Assembly (NCBI RefSeq): GCF_048594095.1
Contig: NC_132804.1
Location: 27,381,773-27,445,772 of the forward strand
DNA length: 64,000 nt
Source: Paramormyrops kingsleyae
Lineage: Eukaryota; Chordata; Actinopteri; Osteoglossiformes; Mormyridae
Direction: 5' to 3'
Under the pieces are notes generated by a model, which saw only the letters and a list, made by a program, of their open reading frames with translations, was not told where the DNA came from and searched no databases. Positions 1 to 10,539 of this stretch are shown here, piece after piece. Made by a program: the position numbers and the translations under genes. The number at the start of each line of letters is the position of its first letter. Positions within the stretch are counted from its first letter, which is position 1.

Positions 1-1210
1 ACAAATGACAAAAAAAAAACCCTTGGTGGAAAAAGGAAAAAAAAAAGCTGTAAAAATAGCAGTGACAAGAGCTATTTGGTAATTTCTTAAGGGCACACTG
101 CCTAAAAAAAGTCTTTCCATCCAAATTCTGACTGAGGCACACTCCAAATGCCAGCAGAGGAATGATTCCCCCCACAACACACACACACACACACACCCTC
201 AAACTCCCGCAGTCATCTTATAAACTAAACGCAGTCATCTTGTGCTCATGTGCAACCCTGCCGCGCCCAGACCAGCGGCCAAGTGCTTCCCGGCTCCACG
301 CTAACAGCAGCTGACAGCCACAGCAGGGTAAGCCCATTAACGCGCCAAGGACCATAACGCTGCACGGCACCTTCGGCGCCCCCCAGTGGCAGCCTCCAGC
401 AAGCTCGCCTGTGAACCCCAGAGAGGCGCTGCTGGGATTCCCTGTCACAGCGAGGTTATATCTCAGCAGGCTTCACCAGCTCCATCTTAATATCCGAAGA
501 GCATCGGATCTGCCATTTTCAGAGTAATGGGGGGGGGCAACTTTAACTGAAATGAGGCTGCTTTCATAAGAGGACAGGGTGAATCTTTTCCAAGAGGGGA
601 TATTCTGCATCGGAAGACAGCACCCCTTCCTACGTAAGGGCTGAAACTTCAGAAATAAACCGATGACAATCTCATTAACAACAATCTAACATACAGCTGA
701 CAATCAGCCAAAAGGAGGGCAGAAATGAAATACTGGAAACAGCAGTACTGGCTTATCCAGTCACAAAAGGATGCTTGTGACGAAATCTTAGCTGTCTGAC
801 CTTATCCATCACCATGCAACTGGAAAGACGGGGAAAACTATCCATAAACAGCTCGGGGTGTTAACTGACCGCTTTAACTCACGACATCCGGGAATGACCG
901 TATTAAATCCTTGGCTGATACCCGGTCTCCCTTTTCACAATACCTTTGGCACTGCTTCCCCCTCAACTCTTGTCTATAGCACCTAACCCCCCCCCCCATT
1001 AATCAGCAGCAATTCATTTGGGTGTCCCTTACACTGCCTGCTTTCTGAAACGCGTCAAACAAGCGATGCGAGGGAAGTAAATTAATTAAGCGGACAGATG
1101 ATGCGGCAGTTCCACGCAGGCTCCAGGAGGGACGCCCGTCGCTTTCCCCTTTAAGGCCCACATGGGGGTTAGCGAGCTAGGCCGCCCCTCTAGACGCGCC
1201 TGCTGATGCC

Positions 1211-1244
<34 letters not shown>

Positions 1245-1871
1245 ACACGCTGCCACAGGAGAGGAGCCGGAGCGTCGGCGTGAAGGTGCCGGCGGGCTCT
1301 CCCCAGTACGGTGACTCAGTGGGTGCGAGTAGGCAGTTTCCTAGGCGTTATTAAAAATATACCGCAAAGACAGAACTTAAAGCTGCAGAAAGGGGAGCCC
1401 AATGTAAATAAACCTAATATGCTTCTGTCTGAGAGATTAATGAGAGAAGCGCGCACTTCAAAGCGTGCAGCGCCATTTCTATACACGGATGGGAAAGCAA
1501 TCGGTAACAGAGAGCAAACGGGGACACGTTGTGTAATACCCACTGACAATTTATAACCGGCAGGCTAAAGCACTTTATATGTCAACTATTATCACAAAGG
1601 GTCGACAGGCCATGATCTGAAAGCTGCATAGTTCAGTTCGCAGTGCCTACTGGTCAAGGACCGCTTTGATTTTAAAACCTAACGGCGCTATTTTCTGGGA
1701 AGGAAACTAAAGATGAACTTCCACTTCTTCATATAACCAGTCTGATTTTCATAATCACTGTAACACAACAGGTTCAGAACAAGAAGGGTGAATGCTGAGC
1801 ATCAATCTCCTGGAGGTTCTCCTGGGAGGGGTCTGACAGGCGGACGTTTTGGACACGGCCAGGCCCGGTAC
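1..1871 (-). other. poc1a intron 7 (left edge), no exon seen
   Basis: I searched the reverse strand for the next POC1A exon and found nothing convincing. The stretch holds an (AC)n tract at 176-196, C and G homopolymers and otherwise unremarkable sequence; the small ORFs here look like chance frames. Confidence 0.6.
1213..1241. repeat. 29-nt G homopolymer
   Basis: An uninterrupted run of 29 G in the visible part of poc1a intron 7. Such runs can form G-quadruplexes and are prone to length error in sequencing, so the exact length is doubtful. Confidence 0.9.
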
Positions 1872-2005
1872 CTGATGTCCGTGCAAAGTGTACAGCAGCC
1901 GCCCTTCCAGCAGGTCCAGCACCTTCAGTGTGGAGTCATTGGAGGCCGTGATGAGGTAGTTCCCAGATGGGTGGAAGGACAGCCCATTCACCACCGCGCT
2001 GTGCA
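1872..2005 (-). CDS. poc1a: poc1a coding exon 7 (WD6)
   Basis: 134 nt encoding HSAVVNGLSFHPSGNYLI through LEGRLLYTLHGHQ, ending in phase 0 before the donor GTACCG (1866-1871). The next exon, expected to start GPxTxVxFS, is not found in bases 1-1865, so the gene continues off the left edge. Confidence 0.95.
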
Positions 2006-5000
2006 CTGTGGAAGGAGAAGGGCAGAGCACATGGTCAACCAACGCTGTCTGCAGGATAGGTGCCTGGCAAATTCCCATGGGTCACATGAAGAGCGACAAC
2101 CTCGCAACACCCCACAAAGCCACCAGGCATCTCTTTGTGCGCTTAGGACACCAACAAGCAGCGTGGTCTAGGAAGCATGGGGCGTGGCCCTGGAGGAAAA
2201 CTGCGAGTACTACTATGTGAGCAGAGTGGGGAGCTCTGAGGAGCACCGGCAGGAAAACCCGTAAGACGACAAATAGGGCCGGTTCTGCATTACGGCAGGA
2301 AAACCCATAAGACGACAAATAGGGCCGGTTCTGCATTACCTCTGCGAGCAAATCTGACCTTAAAGGGGTGGCGGGCATAAATGGAGGTGGCTCAGGGCAA
2401 AGGCATCAGGTGAGCAATTAAATGCACAATAACAGTAATCTGGGCATCTTCCAAGCCCTTATCCTGGCCAGTGTAATGGGGCCCTGGGGCCCACAGGGCA
2501 CAGAGCAGGGGGATACCCTGCATGGGATACCAGTCCATCCTAGGGAGCAGGACATATACACACACAGCAGAGATGGGTTTCAAACCCAAACTTGGGATGT
2601 AAGGTAAAAGTGTTACCCCTTAAGACACAGTGCTGCTCCTATAATATAACTCATATAACTTCAGGAAAAAAGACCTTTTCCTGGCTGACAAAAGTTTATT
2701 TGGCCATCAACAGAACCAGCAAGAGGTTTAATTCACACTGACAGGTACCTGTCTAACTTAGGTGAGATTCTGGCACCTTCTGACTTTGAAAAACTGAAGC
2801 ATTGTGTGTCCAGGAGCTAAACTGTTGACTCATAAGGTGTTTTTGTAATTTCCAAAGATTCTTCAGTTTCTCCACCAACTCAATATCTGAGAATAAAGAT
2901 TAAACATCTTCCCTGGAACACCTTGGGCCTTGGAAGCATGTCTACCCCTCAAGGGTCTCATCCCACATAATGGAATTGCTTTGTTTTTTTTTCATTTCAG
3001 ATACAATCAGATACAATCTTATTTTTCATTGAAATCCAATGGGGAAAGAGGGAGGTAAGACCACCACAGAGGAGCACTTTGCTGCACTGTAATCAGCTGT
3101 AGTTGATGCTCCATCATGTAACGGGGATTCATGCCGGCAGCCATTTCCCTGGCTTTAAAGCCATCGCAATCACATGACAACAGAGAGGCCTTACCCGGTT
3201 AGACCGCAAAGCAAGCCTGAAAACGTCCTTTTTAACTAAAAGAACAACCATCATGAAGTTTTGTTTTAGTTCTTTAGGGCGATTTAACACACGAAAAAAA
3301 AAAAAAAAAAAACAGCAAGCAGCGGCTGTAGGAAACGCCAAATCCTCAACGTCCGCACGACATCACAACTGGGGATGTCACCTTGGTAGTGCTGCAGCAG
3401 CTTGGTGGTGCGGATGTCCCACACCTTGACGGTGCTGTCCGTGCTGGCGGCCGCGATGCAGGTGCCACTGGGGTGGAAATCAGCATGCGTCACACACCTG
3501 CACGGAGGAAGCGGATGAGGAGAAAATACTGATTGGGTCGCTGCTCACTTTTAACTAACAGCAGTATGAGAAAATCCTTTTCACAGCATAAAGACAGACT
3601 TCAGACTGTATAGTGTAGGTATAGATGTGACATTTCTGAAAGGACAGTGACCAAGACATTAGAACAACTACAACAATTATGTCTCTCCCCCAGAGTCTGA
3701 GAGAGATGGTGTTTCTCAATCCCAAGAACACACAATCATAGTTGCAGTCTTGGCAAGACCGGTCTCGCTAATTGCCATCCAAAAACAAACTTGGGACGCA
3801 ATGAATCTTGGGATTGGTCTCATTTTGTGAGGATGCAACTGATGCATCTTTGATATTTGGGGCGGGGCAAGAATGCCATCTGGGGACTTTTACCGTCCTC
3901 TGCACTTCTGTATTGGAACTGGTCTTTAGCAAAGGAAGATGACATAAAACAGGTACATGAGAACACAAGTACGATCAAGTACGCATATTCTGAGATAAAT
4001 AATTTAAACACAAACAACCTTCCAGAAAGTGTATGACAGGGGGTAATTAAAAATTTTCTCTTGGCCGTAGGATGTTGCAGCAGTACCAAACTGACACACT
4101 TCATCAACACACTCACCCTCCATGCTCATAAAAGGAGTGCACACACTCGCGGCTGGTTTTGTCCCAGACCTTGACGGTTTTGTCGTCACTGGATGAAAGA
4201 ATCAGCCGACCATCTGGAGAAAACCTGAACAAGAGACAGTCTTAGCTTACCATCCTACAAATCTCGGTACGTGTCGTATTCCACTTGAATGCCAACACTA
4301 GCCAAACGACAGACGTCCATAGATCAAGTTTTCACCTAATGCCGAAATTACTCTAACACGGCGTCATGTTTAAAGTATTAATAGCACAGACTTAACGCAC
4401 ACAGGCCTTTTGTATCACACACAGCCTCTGGTTATGATATAATAACACTAAAACAGGGGGAAAAAATACAAAAAAGGTCCATCACATTCTAAAACAAGTA
4501 ATGCAAAACCAGGTGGAAAAACTAGTATTTCATGTTGATATAGGAGGAAGCTAGCTCCTAAGGAAATTGAGTAAGCCACACCGTCGAGAGAAGTTAAACA
4601 CCTCATGTGAAATCGAGTTCTGAACGGATCACCCAAACCAACAGTCGACAAACGAGCCATTGCGGTGACAACGTGTTAGAACAATCGGAAACACAACCCA
4701 AAGCCACCCCAGGAAGAGAGTTATTAAAATGATAAGTGAAACCAGCTATGCTTTCGGGAAGCTGGTTAAGTTACTTCAGAAGGCCACGCCCTCACACCCA
4801 GCTCCATAAGCAAGCTCCATGAGTGTGGAGGACTAATGAGCAGAGGAAAGCGGAGACAGCTCGCTTCCCTGAACAGGCTCTGACCAGCGCCCTTCCACAA
4901 GGCTCCTAACTCTGTTACCAACGCTTCAAGAATAACACTCAAGATAAACAAATCATCTGCCTTTTTCGGTCTTCTGGCAGCCGTCAACCGTACCCTTAAC

Positions 5001-8000
5001 CCACGGATGGGCTTCAGAGCCGCCTGAGTGGTACCTACTTGGCACAGCGCACCCAGTTGATGTGCTGATTGAGGGAGAATAGGAACTTCTGTCGGTGCAC
5101 CGTCCACACTTTGACGGTCTTGTCATCAGAGGCTGTGACCAGGGACTGGCCATCGCCGGAGAAGCTCACGCTGCGGACTGTGCCAGTGTGTGCACGGAAG
5201 GAGGTCGACTCACCCTTCCTAAATGGGGGGGGGGGCAATAATTACCATTAATAACGATTCAAAATGATTATACAGCTAATTACCAGCATCCAGGATGAAC
5301 AAACCTAAAGCTAACTGGTGCAAACCCTTGTATAAATAACCCATAAACAAAACACAGGCAACAAAAAATCGAAAGTATGTTATAACAATGAATTTAACGA
5401 GCAGAGAGATGAGGTGGTACTTTATTGATCCCCGGAGGAAAATTAGTATGTTACAGCAGTTCAGATTCTGACAGCAAAAACCGAGACGTTCAGAGAAAAC
5501 AGAGCAAATGGGGCAGAATAAAAAAAACGAAAAAAAATGTACAGATAAATAAAAAATGCGAATGTGAATAGATGTAGAAACATGAGAGAGAAAAATGCAA
5601 AGATGACAATGAGTACAGATGTGAATAAATGATATTTGGAATGAAATTCCAGCAGGACTGAGACACAAATGGACATGACAAACAGCAAGAAGGGCTCCCG
5701 CACAGAGGAGTCTCGTTCGGCCCACCAGGAAAATGCTGGTATGTCAGTTGTCGTCCAATCATGTACTGGCCGACTTAAACTGCACCACAGAAAAGGCCCT
5801 CATATACAAAAAAAAGCCATCTTGTGCATATTCACTACCCCACTGTATCGACAGTGTCCTCGGTCTCTGCACGAGGATATATACACAACTGGGCACCAGG
5901 TGAGCCGCGGCTTCCAGTTACACACATGATAGGAACAAAAGCCGTTCCCTGTGCACCCGCCGATGCGTGCTCCCACCATATAAGGTGAAAGACAGAGCTC
6001 CGGCCTTATATGGCTAAAGACAGTGTTACCATAGTCAACATCTGTGCCGCAGGTGAAAGGGGGATGGGGGGGGGGGTATCACAGCACAGGCCCAGAGACG
6101 ATGTGCCTCTTCCAATGCAAACCCACCCCCATGTTCGACCTTAGACAGTGGATAGGACGCCATGATCAGCTTACCGGCAGATGCCGACACAGCCTCCCTC
6201 CCTACAGCCCTGTGAAGCTCAGACAGGCACGGTGAAATCAGAGACCATTATTGGAATCCCCCCCCCCTTTTTTGGACTCCCTTCAATCAGTCCCCCACCT
6301 GAACCGTAACAGACAAAACACATACAGCCCTAACGTCTCACTAAAATCTATGTCTATAAACCTGCATCTACTACACAAAGCCACTTATGATCAGAAATCA
6401 GCAGTGATCATTATGACCCATATCATCACACAGTGTAGCCCAGCAATAAATAAATCATCTAACAATGACAACTACACACTACATGCTCACAGAGAAACAC
6501 ATTCTCCACTTTCCACATTGGTGCAAATGAGGTCAAGGGTAACGCAGAAAGAACGTGTGAAATATGACACGTTTCACTCTAAAACACAACAGTAACAGGC
6601 CGCACCCCCACCCCTCACATGACTGGAATTTGTCCTGCGTCAAGACAAAGATTCTGGGAGGTGTTTGGGGGGGGGGGGAGGGTGATGCATGTCAGTGCGC
6701 GGCAAGGAGAGGACAGCTTCCACAAAGGCGCCATTCTTGGGCATGCAGTGCATCTCGCTAAATTAACTACCTCAAGCCTTCATTGCGATAAACAGCCCAT
6801 TAGTTTTAGGGCTGCGGATGCGGCTCTTAAGGGTTGTCAGAAAGACCCAGCACACTCACCAACTCCCACCAAGACCAGAATAACAAAAAGCATGACAGAC
6901 TCGTCATAAGTAAAGAGAGGCCTTGTTTTAATACAACTGCAGCACAGAACCTGCAGGGACCACGTCATCAATGCGCATATGCTTTGTCGGCTGTTTTTAA
7001 ATCGACACATTTATGTAATTTGCTGTGATTACAGTTCTCACTGCATAACACCCAAGTGTGCATATAATGCAGGTGCAGAATGTAATAATGGAAAATCACA
7101 GCTACATCAAAGCTACAGACCTACATATTAATATATGTACCAGACCAGAGGAGTCTTTAAGGTGAGCCTGGTGCTAACAGGGAACTACAGGGAAACCTAA
7201 TAAGGTGATATTATTGGTGTGCTCCTTCCGAAAATAAATCCAGAAGGCAATACAGCCAACAACAGTAATAAAAGCTCATCTTACACTAAAGTCAGTAAGA
7301 CACTAAATTGCTTATGTTGTGAGCTGACCCTGCAATTTGCTTTCTGACTTTCTAAACGGCACAAACTTATTTGGCTATTCTTGCTGCTGCCAGAGTCATT
7401 TCCACGTGAGCAAACCGAGCGCACATGGGACTCCAAGTGCACTGGTACTTCCTAACGGGGCACCGTGGATGGAAATTTACGACGTCAAATTAGTGCAAAG
7501 TGCACAGGAAATAAAAGTTAATTTTCACCAGAGAACAAAAACATTTGCCAACAACATCCATCGATTGCCTCCCCTCGGGGAAGCTGCTCTGTAATTACCC
7601 TTCACGTTTGTGCCAGTTCTGTAAAAATTAAGACACCACCATACATTTTTCAAGCCTGACATTCTTGTTAGGAGGCAAAAAAGCCACAAATACAGTATCT
7701 CCTGCATCAAGCCTCATCCAGAGTAACAACATCAGGACAGGTTTCCTCACCTCAAAATAACATTTCAAAATGGGGTCAGACAGCACAGTCTGCTCAGGGG
7801 CCCAAGCAGATCATGCATATTGCTACGGCTTCCGGGCATCACATGAGTCCCATGAAACCTCCTGGCTGTCACATGACCCAGTAATTATTGCACTGCTTAG
7901 CCCATAAGCTATTATTTGGCTACAAACACTGGCAAGAACACAAGACAAGGATGATGGCCCACAAATGGTATGGTGGCAGTAGATGCTAAAAGTTACTTCA

Positions 8001-10539
8001 CCAAACAGTGTTCTCCAGTGTCTATAATGAGCACATTTTTCCCTATGTTTTCACATTCGGTACTGTATACCTCACTATTAAGGGATTCAATAAATCCACA
8101 TCAACCCAAAAAACACACACATTATGGTTTCAACCATATGCTCCATCAGGCAATGTCCATAAACCCTATTTAGTAACTATTCACCACTGAGAATTCATAT
8201 TATAAGCCACGCAGTAATTAACAAGCCCCAAATGCTTAAATCACTATGATCTCGTTCAAAATGAAACAACACTGCCACCTAGTGCCACACAGATTCAACA
8301 CCAAGCTTCCTGAATCAAATTAGTCCATGATGGAAATGTAAATACTATTACTATATACAAATTAGTCACATTCCCAGAAAACACATGCAAGCAGAAGCCA
8401 AAACAGAAGACTACTTACTATAAACCAAGGTATATTTGGTATCATCTGACTTCATTCCCTGAGTCATATCAAAATAACTATAAATATTACTGTAAAAACT
8501 ATCAATAAAGACAAAAGGTCAATTTACTTGGCAGTTATACAAGCTCAACAGAATCTGGTCAGGTGATAAATGGCTGCCCTGTTTTCTTCCTGGGGATTTG
8601 TGAACCGGAGTCTCTAAATTGGCCAAAGCATGCGAGTGATCGTTAGCACTGTTGCCTCACACCTCCAGGGTTGGACTTTGAATTGCACCATCACTCTGTG
8701 TGTGGGGGAATGAAGATCTTCTCTGTGCCCATCCAGTACAAGAATATGCAGTCAGGCTAAATGGCATCTCTCAACAGCCTGGCATCCCATCTAGGCAACC
8801 CCTGTGCCCTATGTCACCTGGGACGGGCTCCAGGACCCCCACAACCCTGTCCAGAAAAAGCATCTGGAAGACTGAGAGAGAAAAATATACAGTACCAGTC
8901 AAAAGTTTGGACACACCTACCAAGAGAAAGGTTTATTTGTACTATTCTCTACATTTCAGAATGATTATAAAGACATCAAAACTATAAAATAACATATATG
9001 GAATTATGTACCGACCAAAAAGTATTTTAAAAATTTGGTTGGAGGGTGGGGCAGCTCTGGGAGTTGGGACTCAGAATGCTATCAGTTCAAATCCTGTGGT
9101 GGGCAGAGAGATGCCACCACTGGGCCCTTAAGCAAGGCCCCTAACCCAAATTGCTGCACAGACTAGCTTCATGAGGTGGCCATCTCTGCATATATGCTGA
9201 GCACTCATTGGTCGCTTTTCCTTCACTCTGGTCAAACTCCTCCAAAACCCTTTCTACTGTGTTTTGGTCAGTTCTTACTTATCTGAACTTATTTCACTTG
9301 TTCAACATATTTTATTTTACTTATCTTAAACTTTTCTAATACTAAAGCTATATATACACTATGCTATGCTGCTGTCTAAATTTATGTTTGCTGCTGTAAC
9401 AAAAGAATTTCCCAGTCTAGGTCAACTGTCTAGAACTGTATCAATACTACAATTGTTGAATACTTTCTTGTTCTAAACCTTTCCTGATAAAAAATATGCT
9501 GTTTATGTTAAATATGTTAATTGCAGTGCAATGCAAAGATTAAGTAAAATATCTACCTCTGACATGCTAAAGTACAAATCAAATGTTTCATTCTATGCTT
9601 TTTTCCCACATTTGCCATTTTAAAAACAGAATTTACACTTCATTTATGCACAAAGAAGCACACGGTTTATGCAACTGGTAGTTGAAGCTTACAAAACATT
9701 CTCAACATAGCCATCCTTGGTAGTTAAAGGTTGTTAATGTCTGTTAATTAAATTTGGCCTGTTCTAAATTTTATTACTTGAATCATTTCAATATTGCAGT
9801 GTTAACCATCATGATACAATGGTAATATGTTAATGCAACGCAATGTAGTGGATCATGACACTAATATTGTACCATGGGCTAGTTAGCAATACCAAGCCAT
9901 TTATTTATTTGTGTGTGTATACATCTATCTGATGAGTGTCACTTACACACTGGGTACCCAGAGGCGGACAGTCTTGTCCCTGGATGCTGATGCTACAAGG
10001 TGTCCTGAGGGGGAAAACTGGACGGACATCACTGCGTCCTTGTGTCCCACAAAGCGATAAGCTCTCATCTGACTCTTCATGTTCCAGATCATGATACACG
10101 AGTCCATAGAGCCTGTGGCTGAAAAGAACACGGTAAACTCGTGTCAAGACTGACATGACACTGCGGATGCAGATGTGAATATTAACGGATCCGTTTTACT
10201 AAGTACCTATTTGCTTCATGTTGCTGTTGAAGTCCACACTAGTTATGGTGTCTCTGTGACCCTTAAAATGTCTCTCAAGCGTTGGGTCTTCCTGCGACAA
10301 CATCAATCACAGAAACATTATATCACGCTTTACGGTTTCATAGCGGATTAAGTACTGTAAAAACAGCTAAGGTACATGTTGGTTTAAGATAACTATATGC
10401 ATGCGTTTAGGTTTTATTTAATCAAAACAAAGTATCCGAACAAAGCAGCGATGCATGTTATTCGTGTTTAGATAGGTATCAACATAAAAAGGGCAAGATA
10501 TACATCATTACAAAAAATGCTTACCAAAGCGGAAGTCAT
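1872..10539 (-). CDS. poc1a: poc1a, POC1 centriolar protein A (5' part, 7 coding exons; 3' end off window)
   Basis: WD40-repeat protein of the centriole wall and basal body, needed for centriole stability and cilium formation (known for the POC1 family). Coding exons on the minus strand: 10525-10539, 10207-10291, 9947-10118, 5039-5218, 4117-4224, 3382-3497, 1872-2005. All have GT/AG borders and the phases join without a break: 810 nt, 270 codons. The protein starts MTSALEDPTLERHFKGHRD and ends the visible part with LLYTLHGHQ, matching vertebrate POC1A almost colinearly. About six WD repeats are visible, with typical GH...D and W-D ends (SASRDKTVRLW, TASDDKTVKVW, SSSDDKTVKVWD, STDSTVKVWD). The last WD repeat and the C-terminal POC1 coiled coil should lie left of position 1. 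The start ATG has A at -3 and matches the family N-terminus. POC1B is the alternative, but the sequence and the alas1 neighbour favour poc1a. Confidence 0.95.
2248..2339. repeat. 46-bp unit repeated twice in tandem
   Basis: Two adjacent 46-bp copies (2248-2293 and 2294-2339) starting GGCAGGAAAACCC and ending TTCTGCATTAC, differing at one base. They lie in poc1a intron 6, about 240 bp from exon 7. The near identity implies a recent duplication. Confidence 0.95.
2420..2640 (-). repeat. Dispersed fish repeat, minus orientation (GGATGGATGG-type family)
   Basis: Contains the reversed hallmarks of a common fish repeat: CATGGGATACCAGTCCATCC, GTTTCAAACCC and a gap where cytosine-rich header text follows. 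The same family is seen better preserved at 47163-47531 and 8575-8880. It lies in poc1a intron 6. Confidence 0.5.
3382..3497 (-). CDS. poc1a: poc1a coding exon 6 (WD5)
   Basis: 116 nt encoding CVTHADFHPSGTCIAAAST through LLQHYQ. The donor GTGACA (3376-3381) is a weaker splice site than the others. The phase joins exactly to exon 7. Confidence 0.94.
3712..4000 (+). repeat. Dispersed ~300-bp repeat, copy 1 (poc1a intron 5)
   Basis: Shares long stretches with 35860-36148: GGCAAGACCGGTCT, TTTGATATTTGGGGC, TATTGGAACTGGTCTT, GGAAGATGAC and the terminal AACACAAGTACGATCAAGTAC. A third copy lies reversed at 33345-33765. It behaves as a mobile or MITE-like family; no transposase is visible. Confidence 0.7.
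4117..4224 (-). CDS. poc1a: poc1a coding exon 5 (WD4)
   Basis: 108 nt encoding FSPDGRLILSSSDDKTVKVW through CVHSFYEHG. The donor GTGAGT at 4111-4116 leaves two bases (GG), which the next exon completes to Gly. The joint reads EHGGCVTHADF where human POC1A has EHGGFVTYVDF. Confidence 0.94.
5039..5218 (-). CDS. poc1a: poc1a coding exon 4 (WD3, start of WD4)
   Basis: 180 nt encoding KGESTSFRAHTGTVRSVSF through FLFSLNQHINWVRCA. The intron between exons 3 and 4 is 4.7 kb, the longest fully visible one. The donor GTAGGT follows two bases of a Lys codon. Confidence 0.94.
5404..5640 (-). repeat. Interspersed repeat with ACTTTATTGATCCCC core
   Basis: The core TACTTTATTGATCCCCGG is a recurrent fish repeat sequence, and a related core follows a (GACA)n tract at 33880-33910. 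Here it sits in poc1a intron 3, followed by A-rich sequence. Class not determined. Confidence 0.4.
8575..8880 (+). repeat. Dispersed fish repeat, plus orientation
   Basis: Reads GTTAGCACTGTTGCCTCAC, later GGCATCCCATCTAGGCAACC and GGGCTCCAGGACCCCCACAA, the order seen reversed at 47163-47531. It lies in poc1a intron 3. Confidence 0.6.
8888..9032 (+). mobile_element. Tc1/mariner-like end fragment
   Basis: Begins with ACAGTACCAGTCAAAAGTTT and GGACACACCT, the terminal repeat of a widespread fish Tc1-like family, followed by GACATCAAAACTATAAAATAA and GGAATTATGTA. No transposase and no second end is visible: a 145-bp truncated copy in poc1a intron 3. Confidence 0.75.
9045..9205 (+). mobile_element. 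tRNA-derived SINE (V-SINE/HE-like)
   Basis: Degenerate pol III B box (AGTTCAAATCC) followed by GGGCCCTTAAGCAAGGCCCC and TAACCCAAATTGCTG, the conserved central domain of V/HE-type fish SINEs. Related copies are at 32345-32515 and 54836-54985. Confidence 0.7.
9947..10118 (-). CDS. poc1a: poc1a coding exon 3 (WD1 end, WD2)
   Basis: 172 nt encoding TGSMDSCIMIWNM through SRDKTVRLWVPSV. The acceptor follows a pyrimidine tract ending CAG and the donor is GTAAGT. It ends with two bases of a Val codon. Confidence 0.95.
10207..10291 (-). CDS. poc1a: poc1a coding exon 2 (start of WD repeat 1)
   Basis: 85 nt encoding EDPTLERHFKGHRDTITS and onward to NMKQI. The acceptor AG is at 10292-10293 and the donor GTACTT at 10201-10206. 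It leaves one base (G) of a split Ala codon. Confidence 0.93.
10525..10539 (-). CDS. poc1a: poc1a coding exon 1 (MTSAL)
   Basis: Fifteen coding bases from the ATG at 10539 to the donor GTAAGC (10519-10524), phase 0. The 5' UTR extends right from 10540. A GGAAGT ETS-like hexamer overlaps the start region, as is common in TATA-less promoters; the transcription start was not determined. Confidence 0.82.

Noticed and set aside
218..448. 76-codon minus ORF as the next poc1a exon
   Set aside because: It has no similarity to the seventh WD repeat or the POC1 C-terminus and no suitable acceptor in phase 0.
5276..5762. Overlapping hydrophobic minus ORFs (80-149 codons)
   Set aside because: Phe/Leu/Ser-rich frames come from an A-rich tract following an interspersed repeat; they sit in a poc1a intron with no conserved domain.
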